The notes: generated from the sequence alone by a model not told the origin. Counted from the stretch's first letter, positions 13,803-22,560 are shown. The stretch is 64,000 nucleotides of DNA from CAXXHQ01 sp963665265 (GCA_963665265.2 OY762224.2:3720001-3784000), one strand, 5' to 3'. Numbers and translations: made by a program.

Positions 13803-16433
13803 CTACGCGCGGGCGAAGGTGAATTCGCCGTTTTGACAATCGATTTTCACGCACGATCCTTCTGGAAATTCCTTCTTCAGAATTTCGACGGCTAACGGGT
13901 TTTGGATCCGTTGTTGGATCACTCGCTTCAACGGGCGAGCGCCGTAAGTCGGATCGTAACCTTCGCGAGCAATGGCGTCCAAGGCGGCAGTCGTGACTTC
14001 GAGCATGAGGCCTTTTTCCTCGAGCAACTTTCGCAAGCGGCCGATTTGGATTTCGACGATTTTTCGGATATGCCGTTCGTCGAGCGGATGAAAAATCAAA
14101 ACTTCGTCTATGCGGTTCAAAAATTCGGGGAGAAATCGCGTCGAAAGGCTTTGCGTGACGGCCTCTCGGACGTCTTGCTCGCTGCCGCCTTCCTGCGTGA
14201 TCTCTTGAATCAATTGACTGCCGACGTTCGAGGTCATTACGACGATCGTATTTTTAAAATCGACCGTATGACCTTGGTTGTCGCTCAAGCGGCCGTCGTC
14301 CAACACTTGTAACAAGATGTTGAAGACGTCGCGGTGGGCCTTCTCGATTTCGTCGAGGAGGACGACGGAGTAGGGGCGGCGGCGAACGGCTTCGGTCAGC
14401 ATTCCGCCTTCTTCGTAGCCGACGTATCCGGGAGGCGCGCCGATCAAGCGACTCACGGAGTGCTTTTCCATGAACTCGCTCATATCGACGCGAATCATGG
14501 CGTTTTCATCGTCGAACATAACTTCGGCGAGCGCTTTGCACAGTTCAGTCTTACCGACGCCGGTAGGGCCGAGGAAAATAAAGGAACCGATCGGGCGATT
14601 AGGGTCTTGCAGACCGCTGCGATTGCGGCGTACCGCGTTGGCCACGGCTTCGACGGCTTCGTCTTGACCGATGAGGCGTCGGTGCAGACGATCTTCGAGG
14701 ACGAGCAATTTAGCGCGTTCGGTCTCCATCATGCGCGAGACGGGAATGCCTGTCCACGCGCTGACGACTTCGGCGATTTCTTCCGGGCCGACTTCTTGAC
14801 GGAGGAGGCGGCGCGAGCCTTCGACGGGCTTTTCCCCTTCGTCTTCCTGCTTTTCCAATTGTGCGCGGAGTTTCTTCAGTTCGATATCGAACTCGTAGAG
14901 TTTTTGGTAGTCGGACTCGGAAACGAGCATGCCGGCCGATTGCTTCTCTTTGATCGACGAGGCAAGATGATTGGATTGGCGCTCGACTTCAACGAGATGA
15001 TTACGAACCTGCTGGACGTCGCCGAGGCCGCTTTTTTCCAACTCCCATTGTTTGCGGAGGTCGGTAAGTTTCTTACGGAGATCGACCATCTCTTCTTGGA
15101 TTTCAACGCGACGATCCTGCGCATGCTCTTCGGTCTCCTCGGCCAACTGGCGGTCGGCCAATTCGAGTTGCATGAGGCGGCGTTGAACTTCGTCGATATC
15201 GGTCGGAACGCTTTCCAACTCCATCGCCAAACGACTGGCGGCTTCGTCCATAAGGTCAATGGCCTTGTCGGGCAGAAAACGATCGGCGATGTAACGGTGC
15301 GACAATTGCGCAGCAGCGACAAGGGCGGAATCTTTGATTTTCACCCCTTTGTGATGCGCTTCGTAACGCGGTTTCAGGCCGCGAAGGATGGCGATCGTGT
15401 CTTCGACCGACGGCTCGCCGACCATAACGGGTTGAAATCGACGCTCGAGCGCGGCGTCTTTTTCGACGTACTGGCGATACTCATCCAAGGTCGTGGCGCC
15501 GATGCAGCGGAGCTGGCCACGAGCCAAGGCGGGCTTGAGCAGGTTGGCGGCGTCGCTGCCTCCTTCGGCGCGGCCGGCCCCGACGACGGTGTGCAACTCG
15601 TCAATAAAAAGAATGACGTTTCCGGCGTCGGCGGTTTCGCGGAGGACGGCTTTGAGGCGTTCTTCGAATTCGCCGCGGAATTTGGTTCCGGCGACGAGCG
15701 CCCCCATATCCAGCGCGACAACGCGGCGATTTTTCAAACTCTCAGGTACGTCGGCGTCGACAATGCGGAGCGCAAGTCCTTCGGCGATGGCGGTCTTGCC
15801 GACCCCCGGCTCGCCAATGAGGACGGGATTGTTTTTCGTGCGACGGGAGAGGACTTGGATGACGCGGCGGATTTCTTGGTCGCGACCGATGACGGGATCG
15901 AGCTTGCCTTGCCGGGCGCGCTCGACGAGGTCGATGCCGTACTTTTGTAAAGCTTGAAATTTATCCTCGGGCGTTTGGTCAGTGACGCGCGCGCTGCCGC
16001 GGATCGGCTTAAGCGCTTCGAGGATTTCGCGCTCGCCTACGGCGTTCAGTTTTAAAACTCGCTTGGCCTTCGATTCGATTTTGGCAAGGGCGAGGAGAAG
16101 ATGTTCGGTGGAGACGAACTCGTCCTTCATCGTCTCCGCTTCGCGCTGAGAAGCTTCGAGAACTTGGTTCAGCTCGGAGGTCGGTTGAGGCGGGGCGCCG
16201 CCGGAGACTTTCGGAAAATGCGAAAGTTCGGACTCGACGACGGTTTTCAATTGCGCGCGGTTCGCGCCGATGCGGTCGAGGATCGGGCCGACGATGCCGT
16301 CCTTTTCGGAAAGCATTGCGGCAAGAAGATGGAGCGGATCTATTTGCGCGGCGCCTCGGTCGGCGGCGAGCGATTGCGCGGCTGCGACGGCCTCTTGCGC
16401 TTTGACGGTCAATTTATCGAATCGAAAAGACAT
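13803..16433 (-). CDS. clpB: Chaperone ClpB, protein disaggregase
   Basis: This 876-residue Hsp100 protein is an ATP-driven hexameric disaggregase that works with DnaK to rescue aggregated proteins. It has the N-terminal Clp domain repeats (about 1-150), a first AAA+ module with GEPGVGKTAIAEGLA, the long coiled-coil middle domain that distinguishes ClpB from ClpA/ClpC (about 400-530), and a second AAA+ module with GPTGVGKTELCKALAE and the sensor segment GARPLKRVIQ near the end. Length is normal for the family. ATG at 16433 (MSFRFDKLT) has an AGAAGGGA ribosome binding site and replaces a slightly longer open frame. It lies downstream of dnaK in the same direction, separated by the DUF559 unit. 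Confidence 0.97.
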   Translation of the reverse strand: MSFRFDKLTVKAQEAVAAAQSLAADRGAAQIDPLHLLAAMLSEKDGIVGPILDRIGANRAQLKTVVESELSHFPKVSGGAPPQPTSELNQVLEASQREAETMKDEFVSTEHLLLALAKIESKAKRVLKLNAVGEREILEALKPIRGSARVTDQTPEDKFQALQKYGIDLVERARQGKLDPVIGRDQEIRRVIQVLSRRTKNNPVLIGEPGVGKTAIAEGLALRIVDADVPESLKNRRVVALDMGALVAGTKFRGEFEERLKAVLRETADAGNVILFIDELHTVVGAGRAEGGSDAANLLKPALARGQLRCIGATTLDEYRQYVEKDAALERRFQPVMVGEPSVEDTIAILRGLKPRYEAHHKGVKIKDSALVAAAQLSHRYIADRFLPDKAIDLMDEAASRLAMELESVPTDIDEVQRRLMQLELADRQLAEETEEHAQDRRVEIQEEMVDLRKKLTDLRKQWELEKSGLGDVQQVRNHLVEVERQSNHLASSIKEKQSAGMLVSESDYQKLYEFDIELKKLRAQLEKQEDEGEKPVEGSRRLLRQEVGPEEIAEVVSAWTGIPVSRMMETERAKLLVLEDRLHRRLIGQDEAVEAVANAVRRNRSGLQDPNRPIGSFIFLGPTGVGKTELCKALAEVMFDDENAMIRVDMSEFMEKHSVSRLIGAPPGYVGYEEGGMLTEAVRRRPYSVVLLDEIEKAHRDVFNILLQVLDDGRLSDNQGHTVDFKNTIVVMTSNVGSQLIQEITQEGGSEQDVREAVTQSLSTRFLPEFLNRIDEVLIFHPLDERHIRKIVEIQIGRLRKLLEEKGLMLEVTTAALDAIAREGYDPTYGARPLKRVIQQRIQNPLAVEILKKEFPEGSCVKIDCQNGEFTFARA

Positions 16434-16457
16434 GATTATATTCCCTTCTTTCTCCAC

Positions 16458-16494
16458 GTCCCCTCTCCCTTGGGGAGAGGGTTAGGGTGAGGGC
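16458..16494 (+). repeat. Left inverted repeat flanking the DUF559 gene
   Basis: The 37-base block contains the hairpin CCCTCTCCC TTG GGGAGAGGG and then TTAGGGTGAGGGC. Its reverse complement recurs at 16980-17016 with 34 of 37 bases matching. It starts 24 bases upstream of the clpB start, so it lies in the clpB leader. Confidence 0.9.
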
Positions 16495-16510
16495 AAGTAT
16501 GCGTATCGCC

Positions 16511-16876
16511 TCATTCCCATTCAACGTCGGCAGCTTCGGCAATGCCGCGAATGACGGCATCTAAATCTCGCATAATGTCCTCGTTCGTCACGCGAAAGAC
16601 TTGAAAACCTCGGCTTTCAAGATAAGCCGTTCGCTTTTGATCATATTCGAGACGGTCAATGTGGCTCATTCCGTCCGCTTCGATCACAAGTTTTACGGCA
16701 TGACAATAAAAATCGACGAAGTAAGGTCCAATAGGATGCTGGCGTCGAAATTTTAACCCAGCGATTTGCTTGTTTCGCAACGCAGTCCAAAGCAATTGCT
16801 CGGGAGGCGTATCGTGAGCGCGCAAATCTCGCGCACGTTCCGTCGCATTTCTTGAAACGCCACGACGATTCGGCAT
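16511..16876 (-). CDS. DUF559 (Vsr-like, PD-(D/E)XK fold) endonuclease-like protein
   Basis: This 121-residue protein matches the DUF559 family, which is related to the very-short-patch repair endonuclease fold. Visible family motifs are P-P-E-Q-L-L-W-T-A-L-R-N near residue 25, then LKFRRQHPIGPYFVDFYC and L-V-I-E-A-D-G, which carry the Asp and Glu expected at a PD-(D/E)XK active site, and F-Q-V-F-R-V-T-N-E-D-I near the end. ATG at 16876 was chosen over a TTG five codons upstream. The gene sits between dnaK and clpB and is bracketed by inverted repeats. The protein may cut or nick DNA, perhaps to promote spread of its own element, but no activity is established from sequence alone. Confidence 0.85.
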   Translation of the reverse strand: MPNRRGVSRNATERARDLRAHDTPPEQLLWTALRNKQIAGLKFRRQHPIGPYFVDFYCHAVKLVIEADGMSHIDRLEYDQKRTAYLESRGFQVFRVTNEDIMRDLDAVIRGIAEAADVEWE

Positions 16877-16905
16877 GGCCACCGCCCGCAACAGATTGCA
16901 TTTGG

Positions 16906-16951
16906 AAAAGTATTAATAAGATGCGGAGGCGAGAATTACTCGCCTCCGCAT
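16906..16951 (-). terminator. Strong hairpin terminator downstream of dnaK
   Basis: ATGCGGAGGCGAG (16921-16933) and CTCGCCTCCGCAT (16939-16951) form a perfect 13-bp stem with loop AATTA. Read on the minus strand it is followed by CTTATTAATACTTTT. It would end dnaK transcription before the DUF559 gene, or it may belong to the DUF559 unit. Confidence 0.8.
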
Positions 16952-16979
16952 CAGATTTGCAAATGGCAAGGACTATTGA

Positions 16980-17016
16980 GCCCTCACCCTAGCCCTCTCC
17001 CGAAGCGAGAGGGGAC
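16980..17016 (-). repeat. Right inverted repeat flanking the DUF559 gene
   Basis: This is the reverse-complement partner of 16458-16494, differing at three positions. It lies 8 bases from the dnaK stop codon. Confidence 0.9.
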
Positions 17017-17023
17017 TTTACTT

Positions 17024-18949
17024 TTACTTGACTTCGAACTCGGCGTCGATGGCGTCGTCGTCTCCGCCGGTGGAGCCGGTTGCGCCGGGCGCGGCTTGGC
17101 CGGGGTTGGGCGTTTCGCCGGGCTGAGCTCCGGGTTGCGCGCCCGCCTTTTCGTAGAGCGATTTGCTCAAGGCGTGCGACGCTTGCTCCAACTCTTGCAA
17201 GGCGGATTTGATGCGATCGACGTCTTCGCCCTTGGCCGCTTCGCGAGTTTTCTCGATGGCCTTTTGCACGGCCTCTTTGTCGGCGGCGCCGAGCTTGGCG
17301 TCGTTCTCCTTAATGAGCTTCTCCAACTGCCAACACATATTGTCGGCCTTGTTGCGCTCTTCGGCGATTTGACGCTTGTGCTTGTCGTCCTCGGCGTGCG
17401 AGTCGGCGTCTTTACGCATACGTTCGATTTCTTCTTCGTTCAGGCCGCTCGACTGCTCGATGCGGACGGTTTGCTCCTTGCCGGTGCCGAGGTCCTTTGC
17501 GGCGACGCTAAGGATGCCGTTCGCGTCGATGTCGAACTTGACCTCGATTTGCGGCATGCCGCGGGGAGACGGCGGAATTCCTTCAAGGTTGAACTGACCG
17601 AGCAAGCGATTGTCGGAGGCCATTTGGCGTTCGCCTTGGAAGACCTTGATCGTGACGGCCGTTTGGTTGTCGTCAGCGGTGCTGAAAACCTGCTTGCGTT
17701 CGGTCGGAATGGTGGTGTTCCGTTCGACCAACTTGGTCATGATGCCGCCGAGAGTTTCGATGCCGAGGCTCAACGGAGTCACGTCCAAGAGCAAAACGTC
17801 TTTAACGTCGCCGACAAGGACGCCGCCCTGGATCGCGGCGCCGATGGCCACGACTTCGTCAGGATTAACGCCTTTGTGCGGCTCTTTGCCGAACATTTGG
17901 CGGACGAGGTCTTGAACCTTCGGAATACGCGAGGAACCGCCGACAAGGACGACTTCGTCAATGTCTTTGGGGGACAAGTTGGCGTCTTTCAAGGCCTGCT
18001 GGACCGGACCGCGGCAACGCTCGATCAAATGATCGACCAAACGCTCGAAAGTCGAACGAGTGATGTTCATTTGAAGGTGTTTCGGGCCGGAGGCGTCGGC
18101 GGTGATGAAGGGGAGATTAATATCGGTCGATTGGGCCGAGCTAAGCTCTTTCTTCGCCTTTTCGCAAGCCTCTTGGAGGCGTTGGAGGGCCATAGTGTCT
18201 TTACGGAGGTCGATGCCGTTCGTTTTTTGGAACTCATCGGCCACGTAGTCGATCAGCGCATGATCAAAATCGTCGCCGCCGAGGTGACCGTCGCCGTTCG
18301 TGCTAATGACGCGGAAGACGCCGTCGGCCACTTCAAGCGCGGAGACGTCGAACGTTCCGCCGCCGAGATCGAAGACGATGATCTTTTCGTTTTTCTTTTT
18401 ATCGAGTCCGTAGGCCAATGAGGCGGCGGTAGGCTCGTTGATGATGCGCATCACTTCGAGACCGGCAATTTGCCCGGCGTCCTTCGTCGCTTGACGTTGG
18501 GCGTCGTTGAAATAGGCCGGGACGGTGATGACGGCTTTGTTGACCTTGTGTCCCAAATAGGCTTCGGCCGATTCTTTCAACTTTCGCAATACATGGGCGG
18601 AAATTTCCGGCGGCGTGTATTGCTTGCTGTTGACTTCGACCTTGACGTAGTCTTCGGGTCCGCCGACGACGTGGTAAGGGACGATTTTCTCTTCAGAGGC
18701 GACTTCGCTGTGACGTCGGCCCATGAAACGCTTAATTGAATAGATGGTACGCGTGGGATTGGTGATCGCCTGGCGTCGGGCGGGCTCGCCGATAATGGTT
18801 TCATCCTTATCGTTGAACGCGACGACGCTGGGCGTAAGACGATTGCCTTCGGCGTTGGGGATAACCTTCGCCTCTTTGCCTTCCATGATCGAGACCACGG
18901 AGTTCGTCGTACCCAAGTCGATACCGATAATTTTTTCAGTGACGGCCAT
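17024..18949 (-). CDS. dnaK: Molecular chaperone DnaK (Hsp70)
   Basis: The 641-residue protein is an Hsp70 that binds exposed hydrophobic peptides and cycles with ATP. The nucleotide-binding domain begins IIGIDLGTTNSVVSIMEG and contains the phosphate loop FDLGGGTFDVSALEV and VLVGGSSRIPKVQ. The substrate-binding domain follows from about residue 390 (DVTPLSLGIETLGGIMTKL), and a Gly/Pro/Gln-rich tail ends in D-A-E-F-E-V-K. The start ATG at 18949 has AAAGGAGC upstream; the open frame extends 24 codons further but that is not Hsp70-like. No grpE or dnaJ lies beside it and no CIRCE operator is visible upstream. With clpB downstream on the same strand it forms a chaperone pair. Confidence 0.97.
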   Translation of the reverse strand: MAVTEKIIGIDLGTTNSVVSIMEGKEAKVIPNAEGNRLTPSVVAFNDKDETIIGEPARRQAITNPTRTIYSIKRFMGRRHSEVASEEKIVPYHVVGGPEDYVKVEVNSKQYTPPEISAHVLRKLKESAEAYLGHKVNKAVITVPAYFNDAQRQATKDAGQIAGLEVMRIINEPTAASLAYGLDKKKNEKIIVFDLGGGTFDVSALEVADGVFRVISTNGDGHLGGDDFDHALIDYVADEFQKTNGIDLRKDTMALQRLQEACEKAKKELSSAQSTDINLPFITADASGPKHLQMNITRSTFERLVDHLIERCRGPVQQALKDANLSPKDIDEVVLVGGSSRIPKVQDLVRQMFGKEPHKGVNPDEVVAIGAAIQGGVLVGDVKDVLLLDVTPLSLGIETLGGIMTKLVERNTTIPTERKQVFSTADDNQTAVTIKVFQGERQMASDNRLLGQFNLEGIPPSPRGMPQIEVKFDIDANGILSVAAKDLGTGKEQTVRIEQSSGLNEEEIERMRKDADSHAEDDKHKRQIAEERNKADNMCWQLEKLIKENDAKLGAADKEAVQKAIEKTREAAKGEDVDRIKSALQELEQASHALSKSLYEKAGAQPGAQPGETPNPGQAAPGATGSTGGDDDAIDAEFEVK

Positions 18950-19515
18950 GAGAGTGTTGCTCCTTTCAAACGCGTTGTATGCAAAGGCATGTCCCGTCAG
19001 TATGTCGGGCTTGCCGTGCAATGCGGCTGGTTTGTCGTCGAACCGCGTCGCACGTCCTCGAAGTGAGGCGGCGGCTGCGGGACCGCAAAATTGGCGGTAT
19101 TACCGACTGAACAACATAGGAAAGCAAAGGGCATGCCGGAAATTATGCAAGCCACGACTAATTTACGCAAAATATTTACCAGAAATACTTTACAACAACT
19201 CCACTGGGTTAGGATTATTGAAAAGAAGAGACAAGTTAGGTCCAAACTGCCATTTTGACAGGGTTTTAGTGAGAGTTACGGGGAACACTCCGGCGCTACG
19301 GGTCAGTCAGACGCGGGTCGCCTGACCTACGGAACTCCCTCGTCGGAATGCCACGATGGGCGTTCCCTCCAGCGAGGAAAAACTCCCACGAAATATCAGA
19401 AAGGGCGCTAGATAAGTCAGGCCTAGCGGCAGTGGCAGGGAGGAGCAATATCCATTAGGATGGGGATTTCGAGGGGCCCTGATTTTGGTTGAGGCAAAGA
19501 CGAAGGTTTAGAATT
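18950..19515. other. Divergent intergenic region, dnaK/aroH
   Basis: The 566-base gap holds the dnaK promoter (minus) and the aroH promoter (plus). No CIRCE or clear heat-shock -35/-10 is visible. On the minus strand, TTGCGT and CATAAT separated by 17 bases at about 19143-19171 are a possible housekeeping promoter for dnaK. A dyad GGTCAG (19301-19306) / CTGACC (19322-19327) belongs to the GCCTGACCTACGGA-type repeat seen elsewhere. Confidence 0.4.
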
Positions 19516-19953
19516 ATGGCTTGTCGAGGAATTCGCGGCGCAACTACCTGTGAAGAAAACACTTCCGCTTCGATTTTAAAAGCGACGCGGGAGCTATTGG
19601 GATTGATGATTCGTCGCAATGCGATCAAGCCGGAAGACGTGGCGAGCGCAATTTTTTCGACGACGCACGATCTGAATGCGGAGTTTCCGGCGCTGGCCGC
19701 TCGGCAGCTAGGGTGGTTCGACGTGGCATTGATGTGCACAAACGAACTGGACGTGCCGAACTCGCTACGGCAATGCATCCGGATTTTGTTGCACTGGAAT
19801 ACGGAGAAAGGACCGGAGGAAATCGTCCACGTTTATATTAAGGGGGCGGCCAACCTTCGCCCGGACCGATCAAGTCTGCCGACGGTCGATTGGGACGCGC
19901 TCAATCAATGGATAAAAGAAAATACGGACGAATCGGTGCAGTCAAATCGGTAG
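19516..19953 (+). CDS. aroH: Chorismate mutase, AroH type
   Basis: The 145-residue protein matches the trimeric AroH-class chorismate mutase, which converts chorismate to prephenate on the way to Phe and Tyr. The N-terminus M-A-C-R-G-I-R-G-A-T-T carries the active-site Arg and the block continues S-I-L-K-A-T-R-E-L-L. Further family features are DVASAIFSTTHDLNAEFPA with the F-S-x-T-x-D-L core, and CTNELDVPNSLRQCIRIL with the catalytic Arg and the Glu/Cys pocket; V-Y-I-K-G-A-A-N-L-R-P-D lies near the end. ATG 19516 matches the usual N-terminus; nine upstream codons are open. The next gene starts 56 bases later. Confidence 0.9.
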   Translation: MACRGIRGATTCEENTSASILKATRELLGLMIRRNAIKPEDVASAIFSTTHDLNAEFPALAARQLGWFDVALMCTNELDVPNSLRQCIRILLHWNTEKGPEEIVHVYIKGAANLRPDRSSLPTVDWDALNQWIKENTDESVQSNR

Positions 19954-20009
19954 GGCAGGGCGCGGGGAAGTCCTACTGTCGCGCATGGCCTACGGAATAA
20001 AAAAGCACG

Positions 20010-20873
20010 ATGAATATTCTGCATATTATATTACTGGCGGTGGTTCAGGGATTGGCGGAGTTGCTGCCGGTTTCGAGTTCGGCGCATGTGATTGTGGCCG
20101 AGAAAGCGTTGGGACTTGATCCGACGTCGCCGAGTATGACGCTTTTGCTAATAGCGCTGCACACGGGCACCATGTTCGCCGTGATCTTGTATTTTTGGAA
20201 GTCGTGGAAAAGTAGCTTTTTCGCGTCGAAAGAGACGTTTTTTCGCCAAGTGAAACTTTACGTTGCGGCGACGGCGGCAACGGGCCTTGTCGGTTATCCG
20301 CTCCTAAAAGGAATTGAATACGGAGCGATGAAATTGGGGCATATTGAGAAAGCGGAGATCGAGTTGCTGTTCGGCAATCTGTCGTTCGTCGCGGCGGCCT
20401 TGGCTGCGGCAGGCGTTTTGATTTTGACGGCGGGTTTGCTTGAACGAAAACTGGCGAAGCAGAAAGAGATTGGCTATCGGGAGGCGATTTGGATGGGGGC
20501 CGTACAGGGTCTTTGCCTGCCATTTCGTGGTTTTTCGCGGTCGGGTTCGACAATTTCGACCGGTATGCTCCTTGGCGCGATCAAGGCAAAGGCCGAGGAA
20601 TTTAGCTTCGCCTTGGCCGTCATTTTAACGCCGGCGGCAGTGGCGAAGCTCGGTTGGCGTTTTATTAAGGCGCAACACGAGGCGGGAGCTACCAGCGTAA
20701 CATTCGATATGTTCGTTCCCAGCTTGCTAGGGATGTTTTTCGCGTTCCTGGCGGGTTTAGTAGCTTTAAAGTGGCTTTCGGGCTGGCTTGAGGGGGGGAA
20801 GTGGTATCTTTTCGGAATCTACTGTCTTGCGGCGTCAGCCGGGGTTTATGCGCTGCATTTGAAGGGTTTTTAG
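20010..20873 (+). CDS. uppP: Undecaprenyl-diphosphatase UppP (BacA family)
   Basis: The 287-residue integral membrane protein recycles the lipid carrier for wall and envelope glycan synthesis by dephosphorylating undecaprenyl diphosphate. The first signature reads QGLAELLPVSSSAH at about residues 14-27, close to the family's E-G-x-T-E-F-L-P-V-S-S-x-G-H but with Gln-Gly-Leu-Ala in front. The second reads PFRGFSRSGSTIS at about 172-184, with the conserved Arg-Ser-Gly. Seven to eight hydrophobic segments are visible and the length is normal. The spacer before it contains a GCATGGCCTACGGAA-type repeat fragment. Confidence 0.9.
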   Translation: MNILHIILLAVVQGLAELLPVSSSAHVIVAEKALGLDPTSPSMTLLLIALHTGTMFAVILYFWKSWKSSFFASKETFFRQVKLYVAATAATGLVGYPLLKGIEYGAMKLGHIEKAEIELLFGNLSFVAAALAAAGVLILTAGLLERKLAKQKEIGYREAIWMGAVQGLCLPFRGFSRSGSTISTGMLLGAIKAKAEEFSFALAVILTPAAVAKLGWRFIKAQHEAGATSVTFDMFVPSLLGMFFAFLAGLVALKWLSGWLEGGKWYLFGIYCLAASAGVYALHLKGF

Positions 20874-20903
20874 CAAGCGGGCGGCCGCCAACGATCAGAT
20901 ATA

Positions 20904-20931
20904 AGTTGGTGGGACGATGCCCCACCCTACT
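20904..20931 (+). repeat. Short TGGTGGGAC dispersed repeat
   Basis: TTGGTGGGACGATGCCCCAC followed by CCTAC forms the hairpin GGTGGG / CCCACC. The same TGGTGGGAC...CCACCCTAC block, with a longer centre, is at 4637-4668 and in altered form at 6649-6680. Confidence 0.6.
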
Positions 20932-20987
20932 AGGTTGACGTTTCAACCTAACTTGTTTAGAGTAAATACATTGCGAGCTAAACAAGT
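20931..20987 (+). promoter_or_regulatory. argH promoter overlapped by two dyads (operator-like)
   Basis: TTGACG (20935-20940) and TAGAGT (20958-20963) are 17 bases apart and fit a housekeeping -35/-10 pair for argH. The -35 lies inside the near-perfect palindrome TAGGTTGACGTTTCAACCTA (20931-20950). A second inverted repeat, ACTTGTTTAG (20951-20960) and CTAAACAAGT (20978-20987), spans the -10 and likely start site. The arrangement suggests repressor control or a structured leader. The regulator is unknown. Confidence 0.55.
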
Positions 20988-21010
20988 CTGACTTTGAGGT
21001 AAACGTCACT

Positions 21011-22393
21011 GTGGCCGAAAAAGCATGGGGCGGCGTCTTCGCCGCCGCGACCGATCGCCGGGTCGAACTCTTCACCGAGAGCGTGAGCTTCGATAAACGT
21101 CTTTACGCGCACGACATTCAAGGGTCGATCGCCCATGCCGAGATGCTGACGAAGGTCGGCCTGCTGACGGCGGACGAATGCCAAAAGATTAAGCAGGCGC
21201 TGGAAGAACTACGCCAAGAAATTGAGCAGGGAAAATTTCAGTTCACGATCGAACTGGAAGACATCCATATGCACATTGAGAAGGCGTTAATCGATCGGCT
21301 AGGCGATACCGGTCGAAAGATTCACACGGCACGGAGTCGAAACGATCAAGTTTCGACCGATCTACGGCTTTGGACGCGCGACGCGATCGACCAGATCGAT
21401 CAACTTCTCGAAGACGTGCAACGCGCGTTGGTCGGACGATGCGACGGCGATTTTGACGTGATTCTTCCGGGCTACACGCACATGCAGCGAGCGCAGCCGG
21501 TATTGGCGCCTCACTATTGGCTAGCGTACTGCGAGAAATTTGAACGGGATCGCGGGCGTTTGGCCGACTGCCGACGGCGGGTGAATACGCTGAGTTTAGG
21601 CGCGGCGGCGTTGGCCGGAACGAGCTTGCCGATCGATCGAGCGGACGTGGCCAAGCGGTTGGGTTTCGAGGCGGTCGCGGCGAACAGCATCGACGTATCG
21701 AGCGATCGGGATTTCGTTCTGGAGTTTTCTTTCACGCTGGCGTTGATTGCGGAGCATTTGAGCGTTTGGGCCGACGAGTGGGTTCTCTGGTCCACGGCGG
21801 AGTATTCGTTCATTCGATTGCCGCAAACGTTCTGCACCGGTTCGTCGATCATGCCGCAAAAGATCAATCCGGACGTGGCGGAGTTGATTCGCGGTAAGAC
21901 GGCGCGAGTCATCGGTTCGCTGCAAACGTTGTTGGTGTTGGTCAAAGGGTTGCCGTTGGCCTACAACCGCGATTTGCAAGAGGACAAGCAGCCGATTTTC
22001 GACGCGTTCGACACGGTCGCGGCATGTTTATCGTTAGCGGCGCCGATGATCGCGGGAATGCAATTGAATCGCGAGACGATTGCCGAACGATTGGACCGCG
22101 GCTATTTGGATGCGACGACCTTGATGGAGTATTTGATTCGCCAAGGCGTTCCTCAACGAACGGCGCATGGCGTCGTCGGGCGGTTGGTGAAAAAAGCGAT
22201 GGAAACGAAAGTTCGCCTAGCCGACTTGCCTCTCAAGGAATTCCAAGAAGCTCACGCCGAGTTAGACGAGAAGGTGTATGCGGTTCTCGGCGCGGAGAAA
22301 GCGGTCGCTGCGATGGTGAGCTACGGGTCGACCGGGCCAAGTAGCGTTCGAGAGCAAATAGATCGGTGGAAGAAGCGGTTCGCGGAAAAATAA
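21011..22393 (+). CDS. argH: Argininosuccinate lyase
   Basis: The 460-residue cytosolic enzyme splits argininosuccinate into arginine and fumarate, the last step of arginine synthesis. The fumarase/aspartase superfamily signature GSSIMPQKINPD lies at about residues 277-290 with the flexible catalytic Ser loop. Other matches are the start W-G-G-V-F with the F-T-E-S-V-S-F-D segment, E-D-I-H-M-H-I-E and TARSRNDQVSTDLRLW, and LPGYTHMQRAQPV with the catalytic His. Translation starts at GTG 21011 with GAGGT upstream. Length is typical. No other arg gene is adjacent, so it appears to be an isolated transcription unit. Confidence 0.95.
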   Translation: MAEKAWGGVFAAATDRRVELFTESVSFDKRLYAHDIQGSIAHAEMLTKVGLLTADECQKIKQALEELRQEIEQGKFQFTIELEDIHMHIEKALIDRLGDTGRKIHTARSRNDQVSTDLRLWTRDAIDQIDQLLEDVQRALVGRCDGDFDVILPGYTHMQRAQPVLAPHYWLAYCEKFERDRGRLADCRRRVNTLSLGAAALAGTSLPIDRADVAKRLGFEAVAANSIDVSSDRDFVLEFSFTLALIAEHLSVWADEWVLWSTAEYSFIRLPQTFCTGSSIMPQKINPDVAELIRGKTARVIGSLQTLLVLVKGLPLAYNRDLQEDKQPIFDAFDTVAACLSLAAPMIAGMQLNRETIAERLDRGYLDATTLMEYLIRQGVPQRTAHGVVGRLVKKAMETKVRLADLPLKEFQEAHAELDEKVYAVLGAEKAVAAMVSYGSTGPSSVREQIDRWKKRFAEK

Positions 22394-22394
22394 T

Positions 22395-22560
22395 TTTTCA
22401 CCGCCGAGACGCAAAGGCATGAAAAAATCGTCGGATTGCAAATTGCAATAAGAACAAGAAGAACGCACACGAATTGTCATGCACGGGGCGCCTGACCTGC
22501 GGAGCTGGTGCGTGCAAGCGAGCACGCTTCCCTTTGGGGCGCGGCTAAACAATGAATCAA
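22395..22560. repeat. Mosaic of dispersed repeats
   Basis: The spacer contains CACCGCCGAGACGCAAAGG (22399-22417), GAATTGTCATGCACGGGGCG (about 22471-22490) and a CGCTTCCCTTTGGGGCGCGG + CTAAAC copy of the hairpin family (22531-22556). No gene is present. Confidence 0.65.

Larger units (their letters stand above)
16458..17016. mobile_element. Putative DUF559 mobile unit with inverted ends
   Basis: The segment is 559 bases long, ends in 37-base inverted repeats, contains a single endonuclease-like gene, and separates dnaK from clpB. No transposase or target-site duplication is evident. The terminator at 16906-16951 lies inside it. Mobility is an inference from this architecture. Confidence 0.5.

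Noticed and set aside
14334..15950. Long open frame (538 codons) on the plus strand opposite clpB
   Set aside because: It is exactly antisense to the conserved clpB gene and owes its openness to the G/C-rich codon bias of that gene. The translation has no domain.
16976..18421. Long open frame (481 codons) opposite dnaK
   Set aside because: It is antisense to dnaK, starts inside the inverted repeat and has no recognisable motif.
18950..19300. CIRCE operator or heat-shock sigma promoter for dnaK
   Set aside because: No inverted TTAGCACTC/GAGTGCTAA pair and no clear sigma-32-type elements were found.
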